The position numbers were made by a program, and so were the translations under genes. A stretch of 64,000 nucleotides of DNA from CAYQJL01 sp964573295. Its GTDB lineage: Bacteria; Eisenbacteria; RBG-16-71-46; CAIMUX01; WJJG01. The DNA lies in assembly GCA_964573295.1 (NCBI GenBank), contig CAZNJE010000023.1, forward strand, positions 1-64,000, in the 5' to 3' direction. Under the pieces are notes generated by a model. The model did no database searches. It worked only from the letters and a program-made list of their open reading frames with translations, and was not told the origin of the DNA. Below, one piece after another: positions 41,697 to 50,383 of this stretch (position 1 is its first letter; every line of letters begins with the position of its first letter).

Positions 41697-43417
41697 GGGC
41701 GGCCGTCCAGCTTGATGAGCCGTCTCGTCGTGACCTTGCCGCCCGCCGAAAGGTGCAGCCAGTAGCTTCCCGCTGGCAGGCCGCGCAACTCAAAGGTCCC
41801 GGTGGTGATGTCCCCCTCGGGCTGGAGCGACGCAGCGCGCACGAGTCGGCCGCTGGCATCGAACAACATGAGCTCTGCGGAGCGCACACCCTGGTCGCCC
41901 GTCTGGAAGCGAACCGTACAGGATGTGTCTGCCGGATTGGGTGCGACGTCCAGGACGACGGACTCCTCCCAGTGTGGGCTGGGCTCGACCGGTTCGGCGC
42001 TCCCCGCCGCGCCCCCCTCAATGAGATCGACTCGCACATCCGGGCTGAGGTCGGGCCAGGTCTCGACCGCCCCCGTCGGCCAGTCAATCTCGATCTCGAC
42101 GGGTTGGGCCACACCTCCAAGCCCGAACTCCAATGTTGGGCTGTCACTGTCACCCATGCCGTGACCGCCGTCGACACACATCCAAGCAGTGCGACCACCT
42201 GACTCGCACTTTACCAAGGCACCAATGGCACTCCGGTTGGATACGGTGCCCGTGAGGTGTACCTGGATCCAGTGATTGGGCATACCATCGCACCGCAGAA
42301 GCCGGTTGCCGAAGTGGGTCGCCAGAAAGACGTCGAGATCGCCGTCGTTGTCGAAGTCTCCAAAAGCGGTGCCGAACGGATCGCTCGGCGAGGCGATGTT
42401 CAAGGCTGATGCGATGTCGGTGAAGGTATCGTCGCCGTTGTTGCGATAGAGGCGATTCGGATAGACATGGTTTGAGCTGAAAAGATCGATCCGGCCATCG
42501 TAGTCGATGTCGACGAAGGTGGCTGTGCGCCCATCCCCCACATCGCCGACACCGGCTACGGACGTAACCTCCTCGAAGCTACCGTCGCCACGATTGCGGT
42601 AGAGGCGATTCGACGGACTGCCTATATTCACGCTGTACAGGTCGAACCAGCCGTCACCGTCGTAATCACCAGCGCAGACCCCGGATGTGCCATAGGCATC
42701 GTCGACGCCGGCCGCTGCGGCCACGTCGGTGAAGGTTCCATCGCCAAAGTTGCGGTAGAGCGAATTGGCGCCGCCCCGGCCGACGTAGCAGTCCGCGTAG
42801 CCATCGCGGTCGTAGTCAAGCCAGGCGCAGGAATTGCCACCTGCGCTCACGCCCGCCGGCCCCGTCAAGTCCTCGAAGGTGCCATCGCCAAGACTGCGAA
42901 ACAGCTGGCTGCCGCTTGGCCCAACGGTATAGAGGTCCAGGAACCCGTTGCGGTCGTAATCAATCCACGAGCAGCGGCGCATATAGGTTCCACTGATACC
43001 GGCCGGCGCACTGACGTCCTCGAACACCATTCCGCCCACGTTGCGAAACAGCCGGGTCTCGGGGTACCCCAACGAGATGATGGCCACATCCTCGCGCCCG
43101 TCGTTATCGTAGTCACCCACGGCGAAGTTGCGCCCCTGACCACTGATGGTCGAGGTCGCCGTCACGTCGCTGAAGACGTCTCCGTCGTTTCGGAACAGGT
43201 AGATGTGGTACGGGTACGTCGAGTCGGAGACGAGCAGGTCGAGATCGCCGTCGCCATCGAAGTCGCTCCAGGCGGCGCCGCTCCCGAGGCCGGGCACATG
43301 GATCCCCATGGTCTCGGTGACATCGGTATAGACCTGCGTTGCGCAGGCTGGAGCGATCAGGAGCGCTCTTGCCGACAAAAGCACCGCCGCGCACCATAGG
43401 GACGATGAGATGGACAT
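41693..43417 (-). CDS. Exported VCBS repeat protein with ASPIC/UnbV domain and sorting tail
   Basis: A 574-aa secreted protein. The ATG at 43417 has AAGGAG 8 nt upstream and opens a signal peptide (cleavage near ACATQ). About seven VCBS/FG-GAP units follow (SDFDGDGDLDLLVSD, GDYDNDGREDVAI, LDYDRDGYADCYVG and similar), each with a calcium loop and a LYRN-GDGTFxDV strand. An ASPIC/UnbV-type segment (NHWIQVHLTGTVSNRSAIGA, VEIEIDWPTGAVETW) comes next, then a T9SS-like tail (LMLFDASGRLVRAA, PAGSYWLHLSAGG). It shares the tetranucleotide CTAG with the mannosidase stop. Probably surface carbohydrate- or matrix-associated. Confidence 0.9.
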   Translation of the reverse strand: MSISSSLWCAAVLLSARALLIAPACATQVYTDVTETMGIHVPGLGSGAAWSDFDGDGDLDLLVSDSTYPYHIYLFRNDGDVFSDVTATSTISGQGRNFAVGDYDNDGREDVAIISLGYPETRLFRNVGGMVFEDVSAPAGISGTYMRRCSWIDYDRNGFLDLYTVGPSGSQLFRSLGDGTFEDLTGPAGVSAGGNSCAWLDYDRDGYADCYVGRGGANSLYRNFGDGTFTDVAAAAGVDDAYGTSGVCAGDYDGDGWFDLYSVNIGSPSNRLYRNRGDGSFEEVTSVAGVGDVGDGRTATFVDIDYDGRIDLFSSNHVYPNRLYRNNGDDTFTDIASALNIASPSDPFGTAFGDFDNDGDLDVFLATHFGNRLLRCDGMPNHWIQVHLTGTVSNRSAIGALVKCESGGRTAWMCVDGGHGMGDSDSPTLEFGLGGVAQPVEIEIDWPTGAVETWPDLSPDVRVDLIEGGAAGSAEPVEPSPHWEESVVLDVAPNPADTSCTVRFQTGDQGVRSAELMLFDASGRLVRAASLQPEGDITTGTFELRGLPAGSYWLHLSAGGKVTTRRLIKLDGRP

Positions 43418-43491
43418 GGAGACGGCTCCTTGTCGGCTGCGGCACCACAAGCGGACACAGACCAAGAATGAGCCCCGTGCGAAGCTCCGCT

Positions 43492-45084
43492 CTACTCAGG
43501 CAACAGGATCAATCGGCGGATCTCGGTATGGTCCCCCGCCGTCAGCCGATAGAAATACGAGCCCGTGCGCACTGGGTAGCCGGCATTGCTCACGCCATCC
43601 CACATGTGCGTGTACTGTCCCGGTGTGCGCCGGCCGCTGGCCAACGTTCGCACCAGGCGCCCGGCCAGGTCGAAAATCTCGAGCTTGACGTCGGTGCCAT
43701 GCGCAAGATCGAACTTGATCTGGGTCCCGCCCCGGGCGGGATTCGGGTAGTTGCCGTGTAGAGCCGTACGCGTGGGCACTGGCAACACGCCCCCGTCTTG
43801 CGGCGCGAGGATGTCCTGTAGGGCGAGGATGAATCCTTCCATCTCCTCCATCAGGCCGCACGAGACACGTATCCACTTCGGCATGCCCCAACCGGTGCGT
43901 ACATAGTAGCCGGCGTCGCGGAGCTGATTGGCCACCTGCTGGGCGTTGCCCACCTCGACCATGAAGAAGTTCGTCTCCGACGGAATGTAAGTGAGGCCCA
44001 TCGCATCGAACATCGAATAGCAGTAGGTCTTGGCTTGCCCGGCCAGATTGACGGTGGCCTGGATGTGATCGGTGTCGCCAAGAGCGGCCCTGGCTGCTTC
44101 GAGTCCCAGGTGGTTGACCGTGCCCCACTGGTGCCAGGTGTTGATCGCCTGCGCTTGCTCACTACGGGCGATCGCGTAACCGATGCGCATGCCGGCCAGC
44201 CCGTGCGACTTCGAGAACGTACGCACGATCACCACGTTCTCATCCTGCGCCACCAGATCGGCCATGCTGGCGTAGCCGGGATCTTGCATGAACTCGTGAT
44301 AGGCCTCGTCGATGATCACCACGATCTCGGGCGGCAGGCTGTCGACGAAGAGCGCGATCTCGTCGTGGGGAAGCACCGTGCCGGTGGGATTGTTCGCGTT
44401 CGTCACGATGATCGCGGTCGTGTTCTGGTCGATCTGGTTGGCCATGTTGTCGAGGCTGACGCGGAAGTTCTCATCCAGATCGGCGTAACGCACCTCTGAG
44501 CCCAAGAAGTCGCAATCCGAGGGAAACTGGCTATACGATGGATAGGAGGAAACGACGTTTCCCTCTGTGCTGGAGAAGGCCAGCGCGCAGAGGAGCAGGA
44601 TCTCGGTAGCGCCGGTCCCCGCGACGATGTTGTTGCGCCCGAGATCCGGGTACTGCGCAACGATGTCGTCGCGAAGAGATTCGGCATACCAGTCCGGATA
44701 CCGGTGGGACATCTGGACGGCGCCGGTCATCGCGTCCATCGCCAGGGGCGAGGGGCCCAGGGGATTCTCGTTGTAGCACAACCGGCCTTCGTAATCCCGA
44801 AGCATGGTCGGATTCGCAGCGCTGAGACCTCCGGCGGCACCGGACAAGCCGGCTTGCCCAACTGCGCCAGCCGGGCCGTACGCGCCGGTTGCCCGCGTGA
44901 GTCCGGGCCGCGCCATCGCCCCCGAGGTCCCCAGCAAGGACAACGCGGCCCCACCAGCAGCACACCCGATGAAGGCGCGGCGATTCAGAACGGGGCGCTG
45001 GTCTGATGTGCACGCGTTGGATGCGCGCGGACGGGGTGTGCACGGACGGAGTGTGCGCGGACTGGGTGTGCGGCGCGAGCCCAT
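43492..45084 (-). CDS. Tat-exported HisC-like PLP aminotransferase with FlgD-type sorting tail
   Basis: A 530-aa protein with three parts. First, a long N-region ending in the twin-arginine motif LNRRAFIGCAAGGAALSLLG, which marks export in folded form. Second, a fold-type I aminotransferase resembling HisC (LCYNENPLGPSPLAMDAM, AGTGATEILLL, NNPTGT, IDEAYHEF, and Lys292 in TFSKSHGLAGMRIGY, the PLP-binding lysine; RVSCGLMEEMEGF for the carboxylate-binding Arg). Third, a ~85-residue FlgD-like/T9SS-type A tail (NYPNPARGGTQIKF, LEIFDLAGRLVRTL, RTGSYFYRLTAGD). The ATG at 45084 has GGGAGG upstream. A cofactor enzyme with both a Tat signal and a surface-sorting tail is unusual. The real substrate need not be histidinol phosphate. 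Confidence 0.92.
   Translation of the reverse strand: MGSRRTPSPRTLRPCTPRPRASNACTSDQRPVLNRRAFIGCAAGGAALSLLGTSGAMARPGLTRATGAYGPAGAVGQAGLSGAAGGLSAANPTMLRDYEGRLCYNENPLGPSPLAMDAMTGAVQMSHRYPDWYAESLRDDIVAQYPDLGRNNIVAGTGATEILLLCALAFSSTEGNVVSSYPSYSQFPSDCDFLGSEVRYADLDENFRVSLDNMANQIDQNTTAIIVTNANNPTGTVLPHDEIALFVDSLPPEIVVIIDEAYHEFMQDPGYASMADLVAQDENVVIVRTFSKSHGLAGMRIGYAIARSEQAQAINTWHQWGTVNHLGLEAARAALGDTDHIQATVNLAGQAKTYCYSMFDAMGLTYIPSETNFFMVEVGNAQQVANQLRDAGYYVRTGWGMPKWIRVSCGLMEEMEGFILALQDILAPQDGGVLPVPTRTALHGNYPNPARGGTQIKFDLAHGTDVKLEIFDLAGRLVRTLASGRRTPGQYTHMWDGVSNAGYPVRTGSYFYRLTAGDHTEIRRLILLPE
45023..45067. repeat. 15-bp tandem repeat in the Tat signal N-region
   Basis: Three units GTGCGCGGACGGGGT type start at 45023, 45038 and 45053 and encode a Thr-Pro-x-Pro-Arg-rich stretch before the twin-arginine motif. 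Confidence 0.8.
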
Positions 45085-45183
45085 GACAACCTCCCGGGGC
45101 GAAAGAAGACGAGGACGAATCACCTGCTCATTATAGCGGATTCGGGCTGCAAATGGGTATCGACGGGTTGCACTTGCGTGGTC

Positions 45184-46074
45184 TCAAAACCGAGGTCCCA
45201 CCCAGGTTCGATGGGTGGTCTGATTTCCCGCGTAGTCGGTGACGATGATCTCGATTTCCCCGGCCCGCGGCAACGTCACGCGCCAGGTCTCCACACGCAT
45301 CTCGACCGGCAGTTTGACACCCTTGGGCACGTCCTTGGGCCGGGTCGCCGGCACGCGTTCCTCGCGACTGGCATTGCCGGTGAACCTCCCGACCGGGAGT
45401 GCGTCCAACGTCTTCGAACGGATCCTGCCCCCCGTTGTGCCGGCGGCCGGCGTGGCGGCCGGCGTGGCACCGGGCGCATGCTCCGATCGCTTGTCCTCGG
45501 GTGCGCTGCCCGAGCCTCGTGGACCTGCTGGGTCTTCCGGTCGCTTCGTGAAAAACAGCGCTGCTGGTATGGGCATCCGGGCCTTCGGCTTCTTCGGATG
45601 CTCGGGCGAGGTCGTCAACAGCTCCTTCGCCGGCTCGCTGCGGCGCAAAGCCGGATCCATCTCCTCCACCGCCGGCATCTTGACCCGCACCAATCGCACC
45701 GCCACGGTCTCCCCCGCTCGCACCGTGAGCGTGCCACCTTCGAGCGTGACCCGTGCGTCATCCACATCTTCGACCGTGGGTTCGCTCAGGTAGTCCTGCA
45801 GCGCCACATGATAGGGCGAGTAGCCCCCCAACAATCTGGATAAGCTGCGGTAGGCGTGCCGGTGCCGGGCCTCTCGCGCAAACGCCACGGCAGACTGAAA
45901 TCGGGTCAGCGTCTTCTGGCGGGTCTCGGTCGTGGGCGATTTGGTCTTCTGACCCCGGGGGCGATGGGAGACGATCGTCTTGTCGCCCTGGACCCGCAAC
46001 ACCAGGTCACCAACGCGTCCGGTTACGCCGTCAAGTAGACTGCCCTTCTTGATGATTCCCAAGACCTCCCCCAT
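45184..46074 (-). CDS. Hypothetical protein with DUF6266-like N-terminus
   Basis: A 296-aa protein, ATG at 46074 after a G-rich stretch. Residues 1-60 (MGEVLGIIKKGSLLDGVTG, RVGDLVLRVQGDKTIVSHRP, then TETRQKTLTRFQSAVAFARE) follow the layout of DUF6266-type phage-associated proteins: a Gly-Val-Gly strand, Arg-Pro and a Thr-x-x-Gln helix. I recall this from memory and did not check it. Then come a short domain, a low-complexity Pro/Ala/Glu linker partly encoded by a 12-bp repeat, and a C-terminal beta-strand region (VTLPRAGEIEIIVTDYAGNQTTHRTW) reminiscent of an Ig-like fold. Function unknown. Confidence 0.6.
   Translation of the reverse strand: MGEVLGIIKKGSLLDGVTGRVGDLVLRVQGDKTIVSHRPRGQKTKSPTTETRQKTLTRFQSAVAFAREARHRHAYRSLSRLLGGYSPYHVALQDYLSEPTVEDVDDARVTLEGGTLTVRAGETVAVRLVRVKMPAVEEMDPALRRSEPAKELLTTSPEHPKKPKARMPIPAALFFTKRPEDPAGPRGSGSAPEDKRSEHAPGATPAATPAAGTTGGRIRSKTLDALPVGRFTGNASREERVPATRPKDVPKGVKLPVEMRVETWRVTLPRAGEIEIIVTDYAGNQTTHRTWVGPRF
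45442..45477. repeat. 12-bp in-frame repeat in the hypothetical protein linker
   Basis: Two perfect GGCGGCCGGCGT units and a third degenerate one encode Ala-Thr-Pro-Ala in the linker. Confidence 0.8.
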
Positions 46075-46553
46075 ACATTCCCCCCCGGCGCCCGCACTCG
46101 ATCTGCCGGCGCGCACGAGAGCCTCTTGGCGAAGGCGTCTCCGCGAAGAGACACTCATCGCACACAACATCCATCAAATCAACAAACTACAAGAAAGACG
46201 GTTTCAGATCGGATGTACCATGTATCCAATGCGGGTACAAGCAGGAACAACGCGGCGACGCGATCGCGCATCGCGTCACGGTCGACCTATGCATGACCGC
46301 CGGTGAGCCTGCACGGACGGAACGGACCGAGCGTTGGCTGGTGAATGCAAGCGACGCTGTTCGACGCCAGAGAGAGTCGTGCCCGGGCTTCTGAATCCGG
46401 ACTTCTGAATCCGGACTTCTAAGACATGGAATCCCGAGAGCATCTCTAGAATATGGTATGTTTTTCGATTCCGGCTTGGCTTGGATCGAAGACACCCAAG
46501 AGACCAAGCGTGGAGGCACGAGATCGAGTGCCAGCAAGGGGGGATGCAGCGCG
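46075..46553. other. Intergenic region upstream of crcB
   Basis: A 479-bp divergent region. A 14-bp direct repeat (CTTCTGAATCCGGA at 46388 and 46402, with a partial third) is the only structure I see. I looked for a fluoride riboswitch before crcB and did not find its conserved core. Confidence 0.45.
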
Positions 46554-46937
46554 ATGAAGATGTGGCTTCTCGTCGGCGCAGGCGGCTTCGTGGGAGCCGT
46601 GTTGCGCTACGGCATTAGCGGCTGGATCCAGGCAGTCACGGCTCGGCCTCTGTTGCCGGCCGGCACGCTGGTAGTCAATGCAACGGGATCTTTCCTGCTA
46701 GGTCTGCTCTTCTCGCTGGGTGAGACCCGAGGTATTCTGAGCGCCGAGACGCGAGTCTTTGCTGCCATTGGTGTCTTGGGCAGCTTCACCACCTTCTCGA
46801 CCTTCAGCCTCGAGACGCTGAACCTCTACGCCGGCGGCGAACGCCTCTATGCCGTACTCAACATACTCGCCAATCTCATGATCTGTCTGGGCGCCATGGT
46901 ATTCGCCCGCTGGTTGGTCCTGACCATCTGGAAGTAG
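46554..46937 (+). CDS. crcB: Fluoride channel CrcB/Fluc
   Basis: A 127-aa four-helix membrane protein that exports fluoride as a dual-topology dimer. It shows GAGGFVGAVLRYGISGW, the conserved NATGSFLLGLLF and the Phe-box/Na-site region GVLGSFTTFSTFSLETLNL. The ATG at 46554 follows a G-rich site (AAGGGGGGATG). The frame is open upstream to 46458 but without family similarity. A DUF190 gene follows 67 bp downstream, a pairing often seen with crcB. Confidence 0.97.
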   Translation: MKMWLLVGAGGFVGAVLRYGISGWIQAVTARPLLPAGTLVVNATGSFLLGLLFSLGETRGILSAETRVFAAIGVLGSFTTFSTFSLETLNLYAGGERLYAVLNILANLMICLGAMVFARWLVLTIWK

Positions 46938-47004
46938 TACTTTCGACGGGCAACTGCTCCCGTCTTATTGATGATACGTCTCCAATCGAACCGGGGGATT
47001 GATC

Positions 47005-47349
47005 GTGACATTGCCCGAACAAGGATGCCTCTTGCGCATCTTCATTGGCGAGAGTAACCGCCACGGTGGTCAGCCACTCCACGAGTGGCTGGTGCTCCGT
47101 GCCAAGGAACAGCACTTGGCGGGTGCAACCGTCGTGCGCGGGATCATGGGCTTTGGCAAGACGAGTCGGATCCACACCTCGAAGATCATGCGTCTCTCGA
47201 CAGACCTGCCGATCGTTGTCGAGATCGTCGACACGGAAGAGAAAGTAGAGGCCTTTCTGCGAGACGTCGGAGATGTCATCACAGACGGGCTCGCCACCAT
47301 CGAGAATGTACGCGTGCGATTCTATCGGGGTCGGGAGATCGAAGACTAG
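47005..47349 (+). CDS. DUF190 (PII-like fold) protein
   Basis: A 114-aa DUF190 protein; family marks are LLRIFIGESNRHGGQPLHEWL, ATVVRGIMGFGKTSRIHTS and LPIVVEIVDTEEKVEAFL. The GTG at 47005 has GGGGGA 6 nt upstream; a TTG at 46999 is the alternative. DUF190 proteins are small ferredoxin-fold, PII-like proteins commonly next to crcB, presumed to modulate the channel or sense nucleotides, without proven biochemistry that I can cite. Confidence 0.93.
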   Translation: MTLPEQGCLLRIFIGESNRHGGQPLHEWLVLRAKEQHLAGATVVRGIMGFGKTSRIHTSKIMRLSTDLPIVVEIVDTEEKVEAFLRDVGDVITDGLATIENVRVRFYRGREIED

Positions 47350-47474
47350 AGGGCCGACCCATGCGCAAACCCTCCATCTATTGCAATTCCAGTCGGTTCT
47401 ACGAATCACGGTTTCAAAACGGATAAGCATTGAACCCAGGAGTGTTCCAGACTGTTCTTACCAGGCTGGCGAGC

Positions 47475-47564
47475 ATGAAGTTGGCGCCCACGGGACTTGC
47501 GGCCACGAAGCCGGCGACGGCCGGGCTCGCGGCCATGACGTTGGCGCCCACCGGTTTTGCGCTC
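47475..47564. repeat. 30-bp tandem repeat
   Basis: Three degenerate units beginning ATGAAGTTGGCGCCCACGG start at 47475, 47505 and 47535. Each shows internal 15-bp similarity. Confidence 0.8.
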
Positions 47565-47585
47565 ACCGGCTGGTCGGTTGGCATC

Positions 47586-47601
47586 TTTGCCCCGGGGCAA
47601 A
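47586..47601. promoter_or_regulatory. Second copy of the GCCCCGGGGC palindrome
   Basis: TTTGCCCCGGGGCAAA, 16 bp and perfectly palindromic, matches the centre of the 20-bp palindrome at 7403-7422. It lies about 180 bp before the site-2 protease gene. Possibly a binding site of one dimeric regulator. Confidence 0.4.
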
Positions 47602-47782
47602 ACGCGAGGCGACCCACCATCGGTCGCAGCTGTTGGTGGTGGCCTCGGAACCCGAACAGTAGTATTGGGATTCGAATACTCGACAGACGAGGGCACCGGG
47701 CTGATCCTCGAGCCGCAACGGAGGCGCAAGACCGGTATCAGTACTGGCAAGCCGCGGGCATTACCATGAGGCAGGACCCACG

Positions 47783-49099
47783 ATGGCAGGAGCAGCGCAA
47801 CAACAGAAGACCACTCGCCGCTGGGCGTGGCGGGTCGGCAGGGTGGCGGGGATTCCGATCTACCTGCACTTCACGCTGCTGCTGCTCTTCATCTGGATAG
47901 CCTGGACGGCCGCCCAGTCTGGAGGGCCGGTTGGACCACGGCTGTTCTTCGTCGTCGGGCTATTCGCCTCCGTGCTCCTCCACGAGCTCGGTCACGCCCT
48001 GATGGCGTTGCGCTACGGGATCCGGGCGTCGGACATCGTTATCTACCCCTTCGGCGGCGTCGCCCGGCTGCAAAGCATGGGCACCCCGCGCCAGGAATTC
48101 TGGATCGCTCTGGCCGGGCCCGCGGTCAGCATCCTGCTCGGCCTGCTCCTCTTTGCGGGCTCAGGAGTCACCGGGCAGTGGCAGCCGCTCGATGAGATGC
48201 CCTCGACACCGGCAACCGTCCTGCAGTGGCTGATGATGGCGAATTTCGTCCTGGCTGCCTTCAATCTCATCCCGGCTTTCCCCCTGGATGGGGGCCGTGT
48301 GTTCCGAGCGATCTTGGCGGGCCGCATGTCGATGGTGCGCGCAACCTCACTGGCAGCCAGCATTGGCCAGGGCTTCGCGATTCTGATGGGGCTCGTGGGG
48401 CTCTTCATGGGACACTTCCTGCTGATGTTCATCGCGTTCTTCGTCTTCATCAGCGCCGGGCAGGAAGTGGTCATGCAGCGTTCGCGGGCGCTCATGCGGG
48501 GTGTGCGGGTCCACGACGCCATGATCACCCATTTCGAGACCCTCTCCCATGCGTCCACCCTGGGGCAGGCCGCCGATCTGTTGCTGAACGGCCACCAGGA
48601 GGACTTCCCGGTGATTGCCGGCCAGCAGATCATGGGCGTATTGACGCGTCCGGACCTGGTGCGCGGCCTCGCCAATCATGGCCCCGACGCCTATGTGGGG
48701 GGCTCGACCACTCGAAACGTCCTCGCTGTATCACCATCGGGTTCGTTGGAGCAAGCGCTGGAGACAATGCAGGAGACCAAGTCACGGGTTGCCCTCGTGC
48801 TGGCCGAGGAGGTGCCCGGCCGGCCCTCGGCCGTTCCGCTGATCGATGCTGAAGACTCCGCTTCTGAACCGCGTGTGGCAGAGAGCGCATCGGGCGTGAC
48901 AGTGAACGAATCGGAGGGGACAGAGAACGCGTCAGGCGTGACAGAGGACACCTCCCGAACCAAGGATGTCCCCCGATCTGAGGGCGCCTCCCGAATCGAG
49001 GCGCGTCCCTCTGCCCATCGGTTGATGGGGATGCTGACGGAGGAGAACATCCAGGAGTATCTTCAGGTGCACGAAGCGGCTGGTAGCATGCGTGCGTAG
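47783..49099 (+). CDS. Site-2 protease (M50) with C-terminal CBS domains
   Basis: A 438-aa intramembrane zinc metalloprotease. The zinc site is HELGH (His67, Glu68, His71), and the second motif NLIPAFPLDGG carries Asp169. About six transmembrane segments surround them. CBS-type modules follow (VRVHDAMITHFETL, QEDFPVIAGQQIMGVLTRPDLVRGL, and HRLMGMLTEENIQEYL), interrupted by a ~60-residue Ser/Glu-rich insert with repeated ENASGVT-like units. The ATG at 47783 has a moderate site (AGGA). This architecture regulates signalling by cleaving membrane-bound factors; substrates are unknown. Confidence 0.93.
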   Translation: MAGAAQQQKTTRRWAWRVGRVAGIPIYLHFTLLLLFIWIAWTAAQSGGPVGPRLFFVVGLFASVLLHELGHALMALRYGIRASDIVIYPFGGVARLQSMGTPRQEFWIALAGPAVSILLGLLLFAGSGVTGQWQPLDEMPSTPATVLQWLMMANFVLAAFNLIPAFPLDGGRVFRAILAGRMSMVRATSLAASIGQGFAILMGLVGLFMGHFLLMFIAFFVFISAGQEVVMQRSRALMRGVRVHDAMITHFETLSHASTLGQAADLLLNGHQEDFPVIAGQQIMGVLTRPDLVRGLANHGPDAYVGGSTTRNVLAVSPSGSLEQALETMQETKSRVALVLAEEVPGRPSAVPLIDAEDSASEPRVAESASGVTVNESEGTENASGVTEDTSRTKDVPRSEGASRIEARPSAHRLMGMLTEENIQEYLQVHEAAGSMRA

Positions 49100-49109
49100 G
49101 CAGAGACTC

Positions 49110-49355
49110 TCATCCCGCCGCCGAACTGCCTCGCAACATCAGATCGAAGCTTGCCGTGACGACGATCTCCAGCACCGGACGGCCAGCGTTCGACACGTCA
49201 GTCGGTGAGCTGGCACTTGGCCTGGCTTGCCCGTTCCCGCTGCCTTCGTCCACTAGCTCGCTCGCGTTACGCCCAGTGGGTTCATCTCGCAGCGTCATGG
49301 TGTAGCGATCATTCCAGTCGCTCTTTCGTAGATTGGAACGGGTAGCGGTGTTCAT
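49110..49355 (-). CDS. Small protein of unknown function
   Basis: An 81-aa frame supported by a good ribosome-binding site (GAGG 7 nt before the ATG at 49355). The protein is hydrophilic, Ser/Asn/Arg-rich, with a short C-terminal strand (PVLEIVVTASFDLML). No signal peptide, no recognised family. It ends 10 bp from the stop of the convergent site-2 protease gene and follows another small gene on its own strand. Confidence 0.5.
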   Translation of the reverse strand: MNTATRSNLRKSDWNDRYTMTLRDEPTGRNASELVDEGSGNGQARPSASSPTDVSNAGRPVLEIVVTASFDLMLRGSSAAG

Positions 49356-49486
49356 GATTCACCTCGCTTGCGGGGATCCCAGGTGCCGGTCAATCGTCGG
49401 TCTTTGCAGTCGATCTCTGCCGCTGGCCGGCCGTGGGAGGATCCGCCGATTCGGCCGGCCAGCGCGTTCGGCCATCTATCGGCCAT

Positions 49487-49765
49487 CTATGGGAGACGCT
49501 TCCAGTGGCCGGCCACCCAGACCCGCCGCCCGAAGCGGTTGATTTCCCAGTGACCCTTGACCCAGACCTTGCGCACGGGACGGATCACGCGCACCGGTTT
49601 CGGCTTGGGCGTCTTCACCAGTACGACCGTACGAGCCGGTGCCAAACGGATCAGGACGCCCGGAAAGGCGCTCGCCGATGTCGGGATCAAGAGCGCACCG
49701 GTGAGGACCAATGCGGCCATCCAAGCTGCCTTCGGTGTCATCTTCGAGGTGCCTTGCATTGCCAT
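49487..49765 (-). CDS. Small exported basic protein with YXWXPGH-like repeats
   Basis: A 92-aa protein; the ATG at 49765 has GGAGG 8 nt upstream. A signal peptide (AAWMAALVLTGALLIPTSASA) is followed by a Val/Lys/Pro-rich segment (TVVLVKTPKPKPVRVIRPVR) and two related motifs, VWVKGHWEINRFG and VWVAGHWKRLP, resembling the Trp-x-x-Gly-His-Trp units of YXWXPGH-type envelope proteins. Function unknown. The upstream extension to 49945 lacks similarity. Confidence 0.7.
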   Translation of the reverse strand: MAMQGTSKMTPKAAWMAALVLTGALLIPTSASAFPGVLIRLAPARTVVLVKTPKPKPVRVIRPVRKVWVKGHWEINRFGRRVWVAGHWKRLP

Positions 49766-50383
49766 GGTGTCTTCCTCCAGTCGCTGCTTCTGCCAGCGGG
49801 CCTGCCGTCGGCCGGCTCTTGGTATGCCGCCGGCACGCTCTTCCGGTCTTGCCGGTCCGTGTGGCGGCCTCGTCGTCGTCCGCTCGGGTGTGACGCAAGA
49901 CCCGTTCCGAGGGCGGGGAACGAGGTCACCAGAGGGCGCGGGCACAGGCCGGATCTCCTAGCGATCGGATCTTGTGCTTCGCATCTCACCTATTGAGAAT
50001 GAGTTAGGAGGATAGGTGGCAGGGGGCTTCTGCCGAGACCCGTGGTGCCTCTCGGCCAGGGGACCTCGGTGCGAGCCTGTCGATCCGTCCCGGCACCCTC
50101 TTCTGTCCCTGCCGGTGCACCCTCTGGACGTTCCGGTTCACCGCCGCCCCACCAAATGCGTCCCTTCGCCGATCTCACCACCGAGCATCAGCGAGCATCA
50201 GCGAGCCCGGTGAACACCCGCATCGAAGCAACCGGGCCACAGACCCCTGGATCGGCAACCTGTGCAGCCGTAGAATGGAACCATGCACATGATGAAACCA
50301 CGCACAGAATGAAACCGCGCACATGATCAGGTGGAAGCGACGATGTGGCCTTGCCACTGACGACAGCCGAGCCAGGAGAAGCG
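49766..50383. other. Divergent intergenic region with repeats
   Basis: A 618-bp region with no recognisable gene. It contains a 7-bp inverted repeat (CACCTAT at 49987, ATAGGTG at 50012), a duplicated CATCAGCGAG near 50185-50205, and a 17-bp array at 50275-50325. Confidence 0.45.
50275..50325. repeat. 17-bp tandem repeat upstream of a lipoprotein gene
   Basis: Three units ATGAAACCACGCACAGA type start at 50275, 50292 and 50309, ending 58 bp before the start codon. Confidence 0.85.

Larger units (their letters stand above)
47350..47782. other. Intergenic region with a 30-bp repeat and a palindrome
   Basis: A 433-bp region between the DUF190 and site-2 protease genes. It carries the 30-bp array at 47475-47564 and the palindrome at 47586-47601. 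The array is open on both strands and would encode pentapeptide-like sequence on the minus strand, but no ribosome-binding site supports a gene. Confidence 0.5.

Noticed and set aside
46388..46553. Fluoride riboswitch upstream of crcB
   Set aside because: The conserved GGCGATGG ... core and pseudoknot sequences are absent from the leader.
47406..47750. Minus-strand pentapeptide-repeat-like small gene
   Set aside because: The apparent pentapeptides come from a 30-bp minisatellite; there is no ribosome-binding site or conserved start, and the frame is open on both strands.
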